From NCBI RefSeq assembly GCF_001677435.1, contig NZ_CP016268.1:2841001-2905000 (forward strand): a DNA stretch of 64,000 nucleotides, in the 5' to 3' direction. Below the pieces are notes generated by a model. It was not told the DNA's origin, ran no database searches, and saw only the letters and a program-made list of their open reading frames with translations. Each line of letters opens with the position of its first letter. Position 1 is the first letter of the stretch. The position numbers and the translations under genes are program-made. Shown here in pieces: positions 1 to 7,849 of this stretch. The stretch comes from Woeseia oceani. Its GTDB lineage: Bacteria; Pseudomonadota; Gammaproteobacteria; Steroidobacterales; Woeseiaceae.

Positions 1-32
1 CGGTATTGTGCCCCGGAGGTATGGGCAATTTT

Positions 33-1256
33 TCAGGTTTTGCCGCCGCTCGCCCGATCCAGCCCCAGGGCAACACTCATCGCCTGCCGCTTCATGACCG
101 TACTTCGATTGAACGCCTGCATACCGCCGGCACGAACTGCGCCGAGCAAGCCGGATTCACTGCGAAACAGTCGGCTGATACCGTCGATGAAGCGCAGCAT
201 GGTGCCGTTGGCTCCGCGGCGGGCACGCTCGTAGCGACGCAGTACCGGCAGGTCACCTGGGTACTCGCCATTGCCCAGTGCGTCAGTCATTACCGTAGCA
301 AGCATCGCAGCATCGGCCAGCCCAAGGTTGGCTCCCTGCCCTGCCAGCGGGTGCACTGTATGCGCCGCGTCGCCGATCAACGCAAGACCCCGCCTGACGT
401 ACTCGCTGGCATGTTGCGCCCGCAGCGGAAACGAGCCGCACGGCGCATCAACCCGCAGTGCACCGAGCACGCCGTCACTGGCATCCGTGAGTTGCCCGGA
501 CAATCGCTCGGGATCGCTTGCCGCCATTTCCCGCGCCTTATCCGGATCAGTGGACCAGACGATGGACACGCGACCGTCGAGCAATGGCAGCAGCGCAATA
601 GGACCGTCGGGCATAAAACGCTGCCAGGCCGTGTACTGGTGTGGCCGGTCGCAATGCGCATTCGTAACCAGTGCCGCCTGCGGGTACTGCCAGCCGTTGA
701 CTTCAATACCAGAGTGGCGGCGTATCGCCGACGCACCACCGTCAGCGCCAATCAGCAATTCCGCGGACATTTCACTGCCGTCGCCGAACACAACCGCGTA
801 ACCCCGCTCGTTGGCGGCGATGGACTTGATCGGCGCCGCGTAGCGCACATCGACCTCGGACTCGGCAAGCCGTTGTTGCAGGCACTGCCGCAGCAACACA
901 TCTTCGACAATAAAACCCAGCTCCGGCAAGGCAAACTCCGCGGCGGAAAAATACAGCGCTGCCGCACCTTCCGCACTACCGGATTTGTCCCAGACCCGCA
1001 TGTCCCGATACGGACACGCTCGTCCTGCGATCATGTCGGCACTCACACCAACGGCATTCAGCAGACGCAGCGAGCCGACCGACAGCGCAGAGACTCGCAG
1101 ACCTATCGGATCATCGACGCCCAGTGAGGCCGGCTGACCGGCATCAACAAGCGTGATTCGCAAGCGCTCATGGTGCTGCGAGCGCGCCAGCAATGCCGCC
1201 ATTGCGAGGCCAACCACACCGGCACCGGCTATGACGACATCATGGGTCCTGTTCAT
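33..1256 (-). CDS. ubiI: FAD-dependent ubiquinone hydroxylase, UbiI/VisC type
   Basis: A 407-residue flavoprotein monooxygenase of the UbiH/UbiF/VisC/COQ6 family, which hydroxylates the ubiquinone precursor ring using O2 and NAD(P)H. The FAD dinucleotide motif GAGVVG is at residues 11-16, the ADGG motif at 171-174, and the second FAD motif GDAAHTVHPLAGQG at 295-308. The GDAAH form resembles UbiI/VisC rather than UbiH. Its ATG overlaps the ubiH stop by 4 bp (ATGA), so the two are probably translationally coupled. Assignment to C5 hydroxylation (UbiI) is inference: a Coq7 elsewhere in the window would cover C6 and the neighbour is UbiH-like. UbiF, UbiM or UbiL are alternatives. Confidence 0.85.
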   Translation of the reverse strand: MNRTHDVVIAGAGVVGLAMAALLARSQHHERLRITLVDAGQPASLGVDDPIGLRVSALSVGSLRLLNAVGVSADMIAGRACPYRDMRVWDKSGSAEGAAALYFSAAEFALPELGFIVEDVLLRQCLQQRLAESEVDVRYAAPIKSIAANERGYAVVFGDGSEMSAELLIGADGGASAIRRHSGIEVNGWQYPQAALVTNAHCDRPHQYTAWQRFMPDGPIALLPLLDGRVSIVWSTDPDKAREMAASDPERLSGQLTDASDGVLGALRVDAPCGSFPLRAQHASEYVRRGLALIGDAAHTVHPLAGQGANLGLADAAMLATVMTDALGNGEYPGDLPVLRRYERARRGANGTMLRFIDGISRLFRSESGLLGAVRAGGMQAFNRSTVMKRQAMSVALGLDRASGGKT

Positions 1257-2482
1257 TTCAAAGGTACCCCGCGCGACAGTCGCGGCAATTCACCAGCGAG
1301 GCCCATGGTGTGCCGGGCGAACAAGCGTCGTACCCCAGGCACCAGATCAAAGCCCAGCATGCCAACGTCGCGTAACAGGCGCAGCGAACGACGCCGGCTG
1401 CCAAACAGGCGGACCAGTCCGTCAGTAAAGTGAACGAGCTTTTTCTGGTCGGCACGTCGCCATTCAGCGTAGCGCTCAAGCACGGTGGCGTCACCCGGAT
1501 CGCCAGCACCGTCTGCCAAAGCGTCGGCAATGCAGTCCGCCAGCGAGGCCACATCGCGCAACCCCAGATTGAATCCCTGTGCCGCAACCGGGTGCAAACC
1601 GTGCGCTGCATTGCCGACGAGGACTCCGCGACCGACGACCAGGCTGTTCGCTTTGCTTAAGGACAATGGATACCGCGCACGTTTACCCATCTTCGAGAAC
1701 CGGCCAAGACGAAAACCAAAGGCCTGCTGCAATTGCTCGGTAAACTCCTCGTCGCTGAGTGACAGCACGTTATCGGCTCGCTCGGGTTGCAAGGTCCAGA
1801 CGAAGGTCACTCTGTCGTCGGCCGTCGGCAATATGGCGATCGGCCCGTCATTAGTAAATCGTTCGTAGGCGATGTTGTTGTGCGGCTGGCCCGGTTGCAA
1901 GTTGCCAATCACCGCGTGCTGGCCATAGTCAACGTGTTGCGCGCCGATACCCAGCATTTCGCGGACGCCGGAGTTAGCGCCGTCGGCAGCAACCAGTAAG
2001 CGGCATTGCAATTGCCGGACATCGTCATTGGAGTCCGCACTGACCGTTACAGACCGTTCGGTAGTTTGCACACGGCTGATGCGGGCGGGACAAATGACGT
2101 CCACGTTGTCGGCCGCCAGCAATGCGTCGTTCAATACCGTGCCCAGCACCCGGTTGATCACGACATACCCCAGCGCTTCCACGTTTTGTTCTGCAGCATC
2201 GATATGCGAAAAGCCGAATCGACCGCGATCAGAAACGTGTATGTGCCGAATAGCCGTGGATGCCGCGCGTATCGCCGGCCAGAGCCCAAGAGCTTCAAAG
2301 GTGCGCTGACTGCTCCGCGACAATGCCGTCGAACGGTCGTCAAAGCTTGGCTGCAAGGGCGCGGATCGTTCTATAGCTTCAACAACCGCGATGCGTTGGC
2401 CTAAGGGCGCAAGTGCCAGCGCCAGGCTGATCCCAATCATGCCGCCGCCAGCGATAACGATGTCGTATTCGTCAGTCCTCAT
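1253..2482 (-). CDS. ubiH: 2-octaprenyl-6-methoxyphenol hydroxylase UbiH
   Basis: A 409-residue FAD monooxygenase for the C1 hydroxylation step of ubiquinone synthesis. It has GGGMIG at residues 12-17, a DDRSTALS motif at 48-55, ADGAN at 166-170, and GNAAHGLHPVAAQG at 290-303. Asn in place of Asp in that last motif is characteristic of UbiH, which separates it from the paralogue downstream. It overlaps pepP upstream and the ubiI-like gene downstream by 4 bp each, reproducing the classical pepP-ubiH-visC order of gammaproteobacteria. Confidence 0.9.
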   Translation of the reverse strand: MRTDEYDIVIAGGGMIGISLALALAPLGQRIAVVEAIERSAPLQPSFDDRSTALSRSSQRTFEALGLWPAIRAASTAIRHIHVSDRGRFGFSHIDAAEQNVEALGYVVINRVLGTVLNDALLAADNVDVICPARISRVQTTERSVTVSADSNDDVRQLQCRLLVAADGANSGVREMLGIGAQHVDYGQHAVIGNLQPGQPHNNIAYERFTNDGPIAILPTADDRVTFVWTLQPERADNVLSLSDEEFTEQLQQAFGFRLGRFSKMGKRARYPLSLSKANSLVVGRGVLVGNAAHGLHPVAAQGFNLGLRDVASLADCIADALADGAGDPGDATVLERYAEWRRADQKKLVHFTDGLVRLFGSRRRSLRLLRDVGMLGFDLVPGVRRLFARHTMGLAGELPRLSRGVPLK

Positions 2483-3783
2483 GCGGCATTCATCAGCTTT
2501 TCTATCTCGTCGGCATTGCCCGGCAGAGACTTGCTGAGGATGTCAGGACCTTTCTTGGTGACCGCAACGTCATCCTCAATCCGTACACCGATATTGCGCC
2601 AGCGCCGGGCGGCACCGCTGGATGCGGATATATAGATACCCGGTTCAACAGTCGTCACCATCCCGGATTCCAGCAGGCGCCACTCATCCCCTACCTTGTA
2701 ATCACCAACATCATGCACGTCGATGCCGATCCAGTGCCCGGTCCGGTGCATGAAGAACTCCCGGTACGCTTCGTCGCGCAGCAGGCGGGCCAGTGTTCCA
2801 TCCAGCAAGCCGAGTTTCTTCAACCCGCGGGTAATGACCCGTACCGCGGCATCGTGCGGATCGTTCCATTGATTGCCAATGCAGGTTTTCGCTATGGCCG
2901 CCTGCTGGGCTTCGTAGACGATATCGTAGATCGCCCGTTGCTCCGGCGAGTAACGACCATTGACGGGGAGCGTGCGCGTGATATCGGACGCGTAGTAGTC
3001 CAGTTCACAGCCAGCATCGATCAGCACCAGATCGCCATCCACCAGCGGTTCGCTGTTCTCCACATAGTGCAGGATGCAGGCGTTGGCGCCGCCGCCCACG
3101 ATCGGGCTGTAGGAATAGCGCGCGTTGGCCTGTCGGAACTCGTGGATAAATTCAGCTTCCAGTTCGTATTCAAACATGCCCGGGCTGAGCCGTTGCATTG
3201 CCCGCCGGTGTGCCGCACTTGCGACTTTAGCCGAGCGACGCATGGCTGAAATCTCGGCCCGACTCTTATAGAGCCGCATGTCGTGCAACAGATGGTCCAG
3301 CGCCACGAACTCGTGTGGCGCATGCGCACCCGATGATCGGCGGGAACGTAAAGACTTGATCCAGTCGCCAACCCTCGCGTCGAAGTCCGAGTAAGCCCCC
3401 ATTGCGAAATAGACGCGGCTGCGGGACTCGATAATGCCGGGCAGTATGTCGTCGATATCATCGATGGGGAACGCGTCATCGGCACCGTATGCGCTGACCG
3501 CACCTTCAGGTCCGGCGCGGTAGCCGTCCCAGCGCTCTTTGTCGGCATTGCGCTCGCGACAAAAGATGATGAATTCGCCATTGGCCCGGCCAGGCGCCAG
3601 CACCATAACGGCGTCAGGTTCGTCAAAGCCGGTCAGGTAGTGAAAGTCACTGTCCTGACGGTAACGGTACTCAACGTCCCTGCTGCGGGTCTTGGCCGGC
3701 GCGCTGGGCAGCAGCGCTATGCCGTCCTCGCCGACCATGCGTATCAGTTGTTTGCGTCGTTTGGCGAATTCGTTGCTGTTCAT
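2479..3783 (-). CDS. pepP: Xaa-Pro aminopeptidase (M24B), PepP
   Basis: A 434-residue metallopeptidase that removes the N-terminal residue before proline in the cytoplasm. An N-terminal creatinase-like domain precedes a C-terminal pita-bread fold. The five expected dinuclear-metal ligands are visible: D256 and D267 in the DAGC...ASD segment, H350 in HRTGHWIG, E380 in TVEPGIY and E403 in RIEDD. The length equals that of typical PepP. It is the probable promoter-proximal gene of a pepP-ubiH-ubiI unit, with the UPF0149 gene 33 bp upstream on the same strand and therefore likely co-transcribed. Confidence 0.95.
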   Translation of the reverse strand: MNSNEFAKRRKQLIRMVGEDGIALLPSAPAKTRSRDVEYRYRQDSDFHYLTGFDEPDAVMVLAPGRANGEFIIFCRERNADKERWDGYRAGPEGAVSAYGADDAFPIDDIDDILPGIIESRSRVYFAMGAYSDFDARVGDWIKSLRSRRSSGAHAPHEFVALDHLLHDMRLYKSRAEISAMRRSAKVASAAHRRAMQRLSPGMFEYELEAEFIHEFRQANARYSYSPIVGGGANACILHYVENSEPLVDGDLVLIDAGCELDYYASDITRTLPVNGRYSPEQRAIYDIVYEAQQAAIAKTCIGNQWNDPHDAAVRVITRGLKKLGLLDGTLARLLRDEAYREFFMHRTGHWIGIDVHDVGDYKVGDEWRLLESGMVTTVEPGIYISASSGAARRWRNIGVRIEDDVAVTKKGPDILSKSLPGNADEIEKLMNAA

Positions 3784-3816
3784 TGACTGAAATAGTAGCC
3801 GGTGAAATCCGGCATT

Positions 3817-4407
3817 CTAATGGAGTGCGTCCGGGCTCTTGCCAGAAACACGTTTCTGGTCCCTGACATCGGCAAGTTCCTCAAAGGCGAGCTGGGCCGC
3901 AACCCGGACGTATTCGACCAGTTCCACGTAGGCGGCTTCTGTTTCCTCGTCAGCACCTTCGTCGTCGGCCGCGGCACGTGTGATCTGCAGCATGTCCTTA
4001 ATAAGATCCGCCAGCGGCTCAACTGACAGCCGTTCGCGTACCTTGTCATTACGCTGACCCGAGACCAAGCCGTGCAAGTATCCCTCGCACCAGTGACCCA
4101 GGGCCTCCGCCCGCGTTGAGGCAGGCGCAAATTCATCCGGTAACATCAGAATGAACGCCGATTGTCGTTCCGACAGCTGTTGGTAGCTCGAGCCGTGCAC
4201 CGCGATCAGCAAGGCTTCGCATTCCGCACGCGCCGCGTTTCCGGCATCGACGCCCTCCAGGACCTGATCCAGCCAGGCCTGGCCGGCTGGCGCACCTTCT
4301 GTTGCGAGGCGACTGCACAACAAGCCGTGCGCCTGCGCCACCTCCCAGGTTGAGCCGCAGCGTCGCAACGCGGCCTCGAGTTCGTCGTAATCTATTGCTT
4401 GTTCCAT
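3817..4407 (-). CDS. ygfB: UPF0149 family protein (YgfB/YecA-like)
   Basis: A 196-residue acidic cytoplasmic protein of the UPF0149 family. The ATG at 4407 (MEQAIDYDELEAAL) was preferred because the upstream extension is basic and overlaps the divergent gene. Conserved family features visible are the N-terminal HGLLCSRLA stretch, FAPASTRAEALGHWCEGYLHGL in mid-protein (only a fragment cited here), and the C-terminal YVRVAAQLAFEEL. Function is poorly defined; E. coli YgfB sits in the same pepP-ygfB-zapA cluster, and Pseudomonas YgfB has been linked to control of peptidoglycan recycling genes. The C-terminal tail is species-specific and Ser/Lys/Asp-rich. Confidence 0.85.
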   Translation of the reverse strand: MEQAIDYDELEAALRRCGSTWEVAQAHGLLCSRLATEGAPAGQAWLDQVLEGVDAGNAARAECEALLIAVHGSSYQQLSERQSAFILMLPDEFAPASTRAEALGHWCEGYLHGLVSGQRNDKVRERLSVEPLADLIKDMLQITRAAADDEGADEETEAAYVELVEYVRVAAQLAFEELADVRDQKRVSGKSPDALH

Positions 4408-4540
4408 AATGCGGTCAGGCCGTCTGTGTAGCTTCCGTTGCGCACGCATGATCCCACGGAATTGCATGTCCTGCCACGCAAAAGCAGGCGATCCCGCTGA
4501 CAAGATTGATTCTGTAAGCACTCGGCTCTATATTGCCGCC

Positions 4541-4771
4541 ATGACTGAAAATACAACTGCCAAGTTTGAAAACGAGCTGAAACGGCTGGAACAGCGCGTG
4601 GACGCATTGGTCAAAGTCTGCGATACCTTGCAAGACGAGAATCGCACACTAAAGCAACGTCAGGATGCGCTGACCGCTGAGCGAGCCACGCTGTTGCAAA
4701 AGAACGAACAGGTCCGGGCGCGTGTAGAAGCGATGATTGGCCGCCTGAAGGCAATGGAACAGAGCGGCTAG
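4541..4771 (+). CDS. TIGR02449 small coiled-coil protein
   Basis: A 76-residue protein that looks almost entirely helical, with heptad-like spacing (FENELKRLEQRVDALV, then LQDENRTLKQRQDALTAER). It matches the small coiled-coil TIGR02449 family that lies immediately upstream of zapA in many gammaproteobacteria and resembles ZapB in size and character. The ATG at 4541 was chosen because it begins the coiled coil; the longer in-frame extension runs into the divergent ygfB promoter region. The next gene is zapA, 104 bp downstream on the same strand, so a divisome-associated role is likely but inferred from context only. Confidence 0.75.
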   Translation: MTENTTAKFENELKRLEQRVDALVKVCDTLQDENRTLKQRQDALTAERATLLQKNEQVRARVEAMIGRLKAMEQSG

Positions 4772-4875
4772 GCAAACAGGCTAGCCGCCAGCCGCGCACA
4801 AGCGCTTGCCGACGCCGCCTCACGACATGACGGCGCGCTGCCGGCAACACACTACCGAATACCGGAGCAAGATCG

Positions 4876-5190
4876 ATGAGCGAAATGTATGCCCAAGTCA
4901 GTGTGCGAATTCTTGAGAAAGAGTACCAGGTGGCATGCCCGGCCAGTGAACGCACCGACTTGCTGGACTCTGCCGAAATACTGAATTCGAAAATGCGTGA
5001 AATACGCGACAGTGGCAAGGTAGTCGGGCTCGACAGAATCGCTGTCATGGCGGCATTGAATATGGCCAACGAATTGTTACACGCCCGAGCCCGCGACAAG
5101 GATCTCGACGGCGACTATAGTCAACGAATCAAACTTATCGCCGATCGTGTAGAATCGGCGTTAAGCGGTAGTCAGCAACTCGAGTTGTAA
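4876..5190 (+). CDS. zapA: Cell division protein ZapA
   Basis: A 104-residue ZapA family protein that cross-links FtsZ protofilaments at midcell. It has the N-terminal globular part (QVSVRILEKEYQVACP, residues about 7-22), the LLDSAEILNSKMREIR helix, and the LDRIAVMAALNMANELL segment followed by a C-terminal coiled coil. The start at 4876 has a GGAG ribosome-binding site 8 nt upstream. It is followed after about 35 bp by the candidate 6S RNA gene, the standard zapA-ssrS order. Confidence 0.92.
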   Translation: MSEMYAQVSVRILEKEYQVACPASERTDLLDSAEILNSKMREIRDSGKVVGLDRIAVMAALNMANELLHARARDKDLDGDYSQRIKLIADRVESALSGSQQLEL

Positions 5191-5225
5191 GCTCCTAGTT
5201 ACTGACGCCGCGAACGAACAGAATT

Positions 5226-5415
5226 GGCGTCTCCTGCGGTGTTCGATACCGTTCTGGAAACCCCTCGACCCTAACTATTTACATCGGGGTCGTGCACTGT
5301 CGGCAGCATGTGTGCAAACCCACTACATGTGGATAGCCTGGTGCTGTCACGGCTGGCCCCACCTGTTGCTCCGGTTCGAGAGCGACGACCGGTAACGGCA
5401 CAGGCGGGAGGCGCC
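5226..5415 (+). ncRNA. ssrS: 6S RNA (SsrS)
   Basis: About 190 nt immediately downstream of zapA. The ends form a 12-bp closing stem (5226-5237 with 5404-5415, two G-U pairs). The interior has elements typical of gammaproteobacterial 6S RNA: a CCCCTCGACCC / GGGGTCG region, the GCATGTG...CATGTGGATAGCCT block resembling the E. coli GCATGC...GAAGCCTTA segment, and a long quasi-symmetric rod. 6S RNA mimics an open promoter and sequesters sigma70 RNA polymerase in stationary phase. Ends are approximate. In E. coli the next gene is ygfA (5-formyltetrahydrofolate cyclo-ligase); it is not present here. Confidence 0.82.
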
Positions 5416-6134
5416 TCCTTCCATTCTGCTTCGATCGACACAATATGCGGCCAGTTGCGCAAACTTGCGCAAAATTCCCCGCCGCAAAGATCAACAACGG
5501 AAAAAAAAAACAACGCGTCTTCAAGCCGCCAATTTCGTATTGCTCGCTTACGAACGACACGACTAACACCCTTCGCGACAACAGCGCAGCACGCATGGAT
5601 GCGTTCGCAACAAGCTGTGTTCGCAGGCACTGCGCAATGAAAATTGGCGCGGCAAAAAAACGATTCAGCAACCGCTTGCCACGCTGTCGCGACACTGCGA
5701 CTACCAATCGGTCCAGCACTCCGCAAACACCGCGATCGCAAACGCTGCTCACAGTGATTACTCCAAGTCATTAGTTTTATAGAATTTTTTTTCTTAGACG
5801 AATACTACGAGCCGACATCAATACGACAGTCAGTTCACGAGTTCACCCAAAACGACAACGACTGCATAGCACTTGGCCGCGCGAACTGTCGGTAACAACG
5901 CGGCGTCCGAACAAGCGGTGCATCAGCCAACGTCAACGCGACTGATGAAGCAACGAACACATTTTCAAATTCCGATTTTTTGAATCGTCGGAATGCAATC
6001 GTTACGACTTGCGCAAATCACTCGCCAAAGTAGCTGCAATCGCATCGCCACACAGTGTGACCGGGTTCACTTAACTTGCTGGATTTTTTACTTTTGTTGT
6101 ATATACTCAGCCCCGGGTACCCGACACGGAGAAA
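5416..6134. other. Gene-free region between 6S RNA and lysine-rich protein gene
   Basis: About 720 bp in which no reading frame on either strand resembles a protein. The open frames are low-complexity, lack convincing ribosome-binding sites and read as arginine- or threonine-rich noise. The top strand looks rich in A and C, with recurring words such as ACGAC, CAACG and CGAAC, an A10 run near 5505 and a T8 run near 5787. A TATACT hexamer near the right edge is a candidate promoter for the downstream gene. The stretch occupies the place where ygfA would be expected. It may be a decayed gene, a long leader, or an unrecognised RNA. Confidence 0.6.
6076..6107 (+). promoter_or_regulatory. Candidate promoter of the lysine-rich protein gene
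   Basis: TATACT at 6102-6107 is a good -10 element, 27 bp before the ATG. The only TTG-type -35 candidate (TTGCTG, 6076-6081) lies 20 bp upstream, longer than ideal, so the promoter may be weak, activated, or misread. The local AT-richness stands out from the surroundings. Confidence 0.35.
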
Positions 6135-6581
6135 ATGATGGCTACCAAAAAGAAGTCAAGCAAAAAAACTTCAAAGCGGAAGACCGCTACGAAGCGCAAA
6201 GTAACGAAGAAGAAAGTCGCTAAAAGAAAAGTAGCGAAGAAGAAAGTCGCCAAGCGTAAGACGGCTAAGAAAAAAGTCGCCAAGCGTAAGACGAAGAAAA
6301 AAGCTAAGAAAAAAGTAGCTAAGCGCAAGACGAAGAAAAAAGTCGCCAAGCGCAAGACCAAGAAAAAAGCCAAGAAGAAGGCTAAAAAGAAAGTAGCTAA
6401 ACGGAAAACAAAGAAGAAGACCAAGAAGAAAGCCGCTAAGAAAAAAACGGCCAAGAAGAAAGCTAAAAAGAAAGCTAAGAAAAAAGTCGCTAAGAAGAAA
6501 GCTAAGCGCAAAGTGAAAAAGAAGGCCAGTAAGAAAAAGGCCACTCGGAAGACCCGTAAGAAGGCTTCCAAGAAGAAGTAA
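6135..6581 (+). CDS. Lysine-rich histone H1-like repeat protein
   Basis: A 148-residue protein with, by my count, 83 Lys and 11 Arg and no acidic or aromatic residues. It is built from imperfect repeats of the type KKKVAKRKT / KKKAKKK, interrupted by Ala, Val, Thr and Ser, like eukaryotic H1 tails and bacterial AlgP, Hc1/Hc2 or BpH1-type proteins. It probably binds DNA or RNA non-specifically as a disordered polycation; nucleoid compaction or ribosome association are possibilities, not shown. GGAG at 6128-6131 precedes two adjacent ATGs (6135 and 6138); the second has the better spacing. A strong hairpin terminator lies about 90 bp downstream, and rpiA follows on the same strand. Confidence 0.85.
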   Translation: MMATKKKSSKKTSKRKTATKRKVTKKKVAKRKVAKKKVAKRKTAKKKVAKRKTKKKAKKKVAKRKTKKKVAKRKTKKKAKKKAKKKVAKRKTKKKTKKKAAKKKTAKKKAKKKAKKKVAKKKAKRKVKKKASKKKATRKTRKKASKKK

Positions 6582-6670
6582 GTAGCTGGAAAGAACGGCT
6601 GCTGTTTTACAAAGGGCGCGGTACGGCCCAAGCTTAAACGGTAAGCCAATGGTCTTCTTCCAGACCAAGG

Positions 6671-6698
6671 AATATGCCCGCTTTTGCGGGCATATTTC
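6671..6698 (+). terminator. Hairpin terminator after the lysine-rich protein gene
   Basis: Perfect 11-bp stem AATATGCCCGC / GCGGGCATATT around a TTTT loop (6671-6681 and 6686-6696), followed by a short T-rich tract. It separates the lysine-rich gene from rpiA. The A/T at the stem base also allows function on the other strand. Confidence 0.7.
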
Positions 6699-6837
6699 GT
6701 TTCTGGCCGAGCAAATTCCGACCTGGTTCATAGCCAAATTCCGGTTGATGGGATAAGCTCCTCCGCCAATACATTCACCAGCACCGCAAGCCACCGGGTT
6801 AAGCCGAAACCGGACTTGCGACATTGACGGTCAGCCG

Positions 6838-7497
6838 ATGGATCAAACCGCAAAAAAGATGAGCGTTGCGAAAGCCGCACTCGAATACATCGAATCTGGA
6901 ATAGTGCTCGGCGTGGGAACAGGCTCGACCGTGAACTGCCTGATCGACTTCCTGCCTTCATTAAATACACGTGTGGAAGCTTTTGTTTCCAGCTCAGCCG
7001 CGACCACCAAGAAGCTGGAGGAACTGGGCTTCGAGGTTTCCACCTTGAATGACGTGGGCGATATCGATTTGTATATTGATGGCGCCGACGAAGCGACCAA
7101 GCATCGGCAGCTTATTAAGGGTGGCGGTGGTGCACTGACTCGCGAAAAGATCCTGGCGGCCGCCTCCCGCAAGTTCGTCTGCATCATCGACGATTCGAAG
7201 CTGGTCGGTATGCTGGGAGGTTTCCCACTACCTATTGAAGTCCTACCAATGGCTCAGGCCTTTGTGGCCCGCAAGATAGTCAAGATGCGCGGCCAGCCGA
7301 TCTGGCGCGAGAACTATGTGACCGACAACGGCAACCACATACTTGATGTCCACAACCTGAAGATTACCAATCCGCCTGAGCTTGAAACCCGTATCAATCA
7401 GATACCCGGCGTTGTGTCGGTCGGCATCTTTGCCCAGCGACCGGCGGATGTGCTGTTGATTTCAAGTGAGCAGGGAGTGCGAACGATACGTACCTGA
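6838..7497 (+). CDS. rpiA: Ribose-5-phosphate isomerase A
   Basis: A 219-residue enzyme interconverting ribose-5-phosphate and ribulose-5-phosphate in the non-oxidative pentose phosphate pathway. Diagnostic motifs are GTGSTVNC at residues 28-35, the catalytic DGADE at 81-85 and KGGGGALTRE at 94-103. Length is normal for RpiA. In E. coli rpiA also lies close to the zapA-ssrS-ygfA block, so the position is conserved although ygfA and serA are missing here. Together with rpe 4 kb away, the window encodes both pentose phosphate interconversion enzymes acting on ribulose-5-phosphate. Confidence 0.96.
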   Translation: MDQTAKKMSVAKAALEYIESGIVLGVGTGSTVNCLIDFLPSLNTRVEAFVSSSAATTKKLEELGFEVSTLNDVGDIDLYIDGADEATKHRQLIKGGGGALTREKILAAASRKFVCIIDDSKLVGMLGGFPLPIEVLPMAQAFVARKIVKMRGQPIWRENYVTDNGNHILDVHNLKITNPPELETRINQIPGVVSVGIFAQRPADVLLISSEQGVRTIRT

Positions 7498-7636
7498 GCC
7501 GGTTGGCCAGGCACGGCGAGGCGTGGCGGTTTTCAGAACCAGCATTCCTGGCAACCATTACCTGCCGACCGCCGGCGAACGACAACACCAGCGAACCGGC
7601 AAAGAAGCCCGACCATCGGTCGGCCAAAGCGCAGCT

Positions 7637-7685
7637 CCAGCTACAAAAAAAGGGCCCACAATGTGGGCCCTTTTTTTGTAGCTGG
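7637..7685. repeat. 49-bp perfect palindrome abutting tRNA-Gln
   Basis: Two 24-nt arms (7637-7660 and 7662-7685) are exact reverse complements around a single central A. The outermost bases of the right arm are the complement of the tRNA-Gln CCA end (7683-7685). The core is the bidirectional terminator listed separately; the outer part CCAGCTAC / GTAGCTGG extends the symmetry beyond what termination needs. Confidence 0.85.
7645..7677. terminator. Bidirectional terminator between rpiA and tRNA-Gln
   Basis: AAAAAAAGGGCCCACA / TGTGGGCCCTTTTTTT: a GC-rich stem flanked by A7 and T7, so a U-tract follows the hairpin in both directions. It should terminate rpiA on the plus strand and tRNA-Gln on the minus strand. 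Confidence 0.85.
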
Positions 7686-7756
7686 CTGGGGGACAAGGAT
7701 TCGAACCTTGATTGGCGGAGTCAGAGTCCGCAGTCCTACCATTAGACGATCCCCCA
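7683..7756 (-). tRNA. tRNA-Gln (anticodon CUG)
   Basis: A 74-nt cloverleaf on the minus strand. The acceptor stem is TGGGGGA paired with TCCCCCA, with discriminator G and an encoded CCA. The D-arm contains TCTAATGGTAGGA, the anticodon stem GCGGA/TCCGC encloses CTCTGAC, giving anticodon CTG (CAG codon, Gln), and the T-arm contains AAGGTTCGAATCCTT. The U1-A72 pair is the known glutamine identity element of E. coli tRNA-Gln. It lies 93 bp downstream of rpsI on the same strand. Confidence 0.95.
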
Positions 7757-7764
7757 ATTCCATC

Positions 7765-7798
7765 CACGGGTTCGCCGGGCACTGCCGGCGGACCCGTG
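7765..7798 (-). other. 14-bp hairpin between rpsI and tRNA-Gln
   Basis: Arms CACGGGTTCGCCGG (7765-7778) and CCGGCGGACCCGTG (7785-7798) pair with one G-U and a 6-nt loop. No U-tract follows on the minus strand, so it is not a typical intrinsic terminator. It may attenuate or mark processing of rpsI read-through into the tRNA. Confidence 0.55.
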
Positions 7799-7849
7799 AT
7801 CTGACTCGGGTAACAGCGCAGAGGCAAAGCCGCTGCGCTGCCGAAACGA

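Noticed and set aside
5271-5771. Two minus-strand frames of about 160 residues overlapping the 6S RNA
   Set aside because: Cys/Arg-rich low-complexity translation, no ribosome-binding site, and they read across the 6S RNA.
6107-6649. Minus-strand frame of 180 residues, Phe/Leu-rich, opposite the lysine-rich gene
   Set aside because: It is the antisense of AAG/AAA codons and produces F/L repeats. No ribosome-binding site, and the plus strand has one plus a promoter and terminator.
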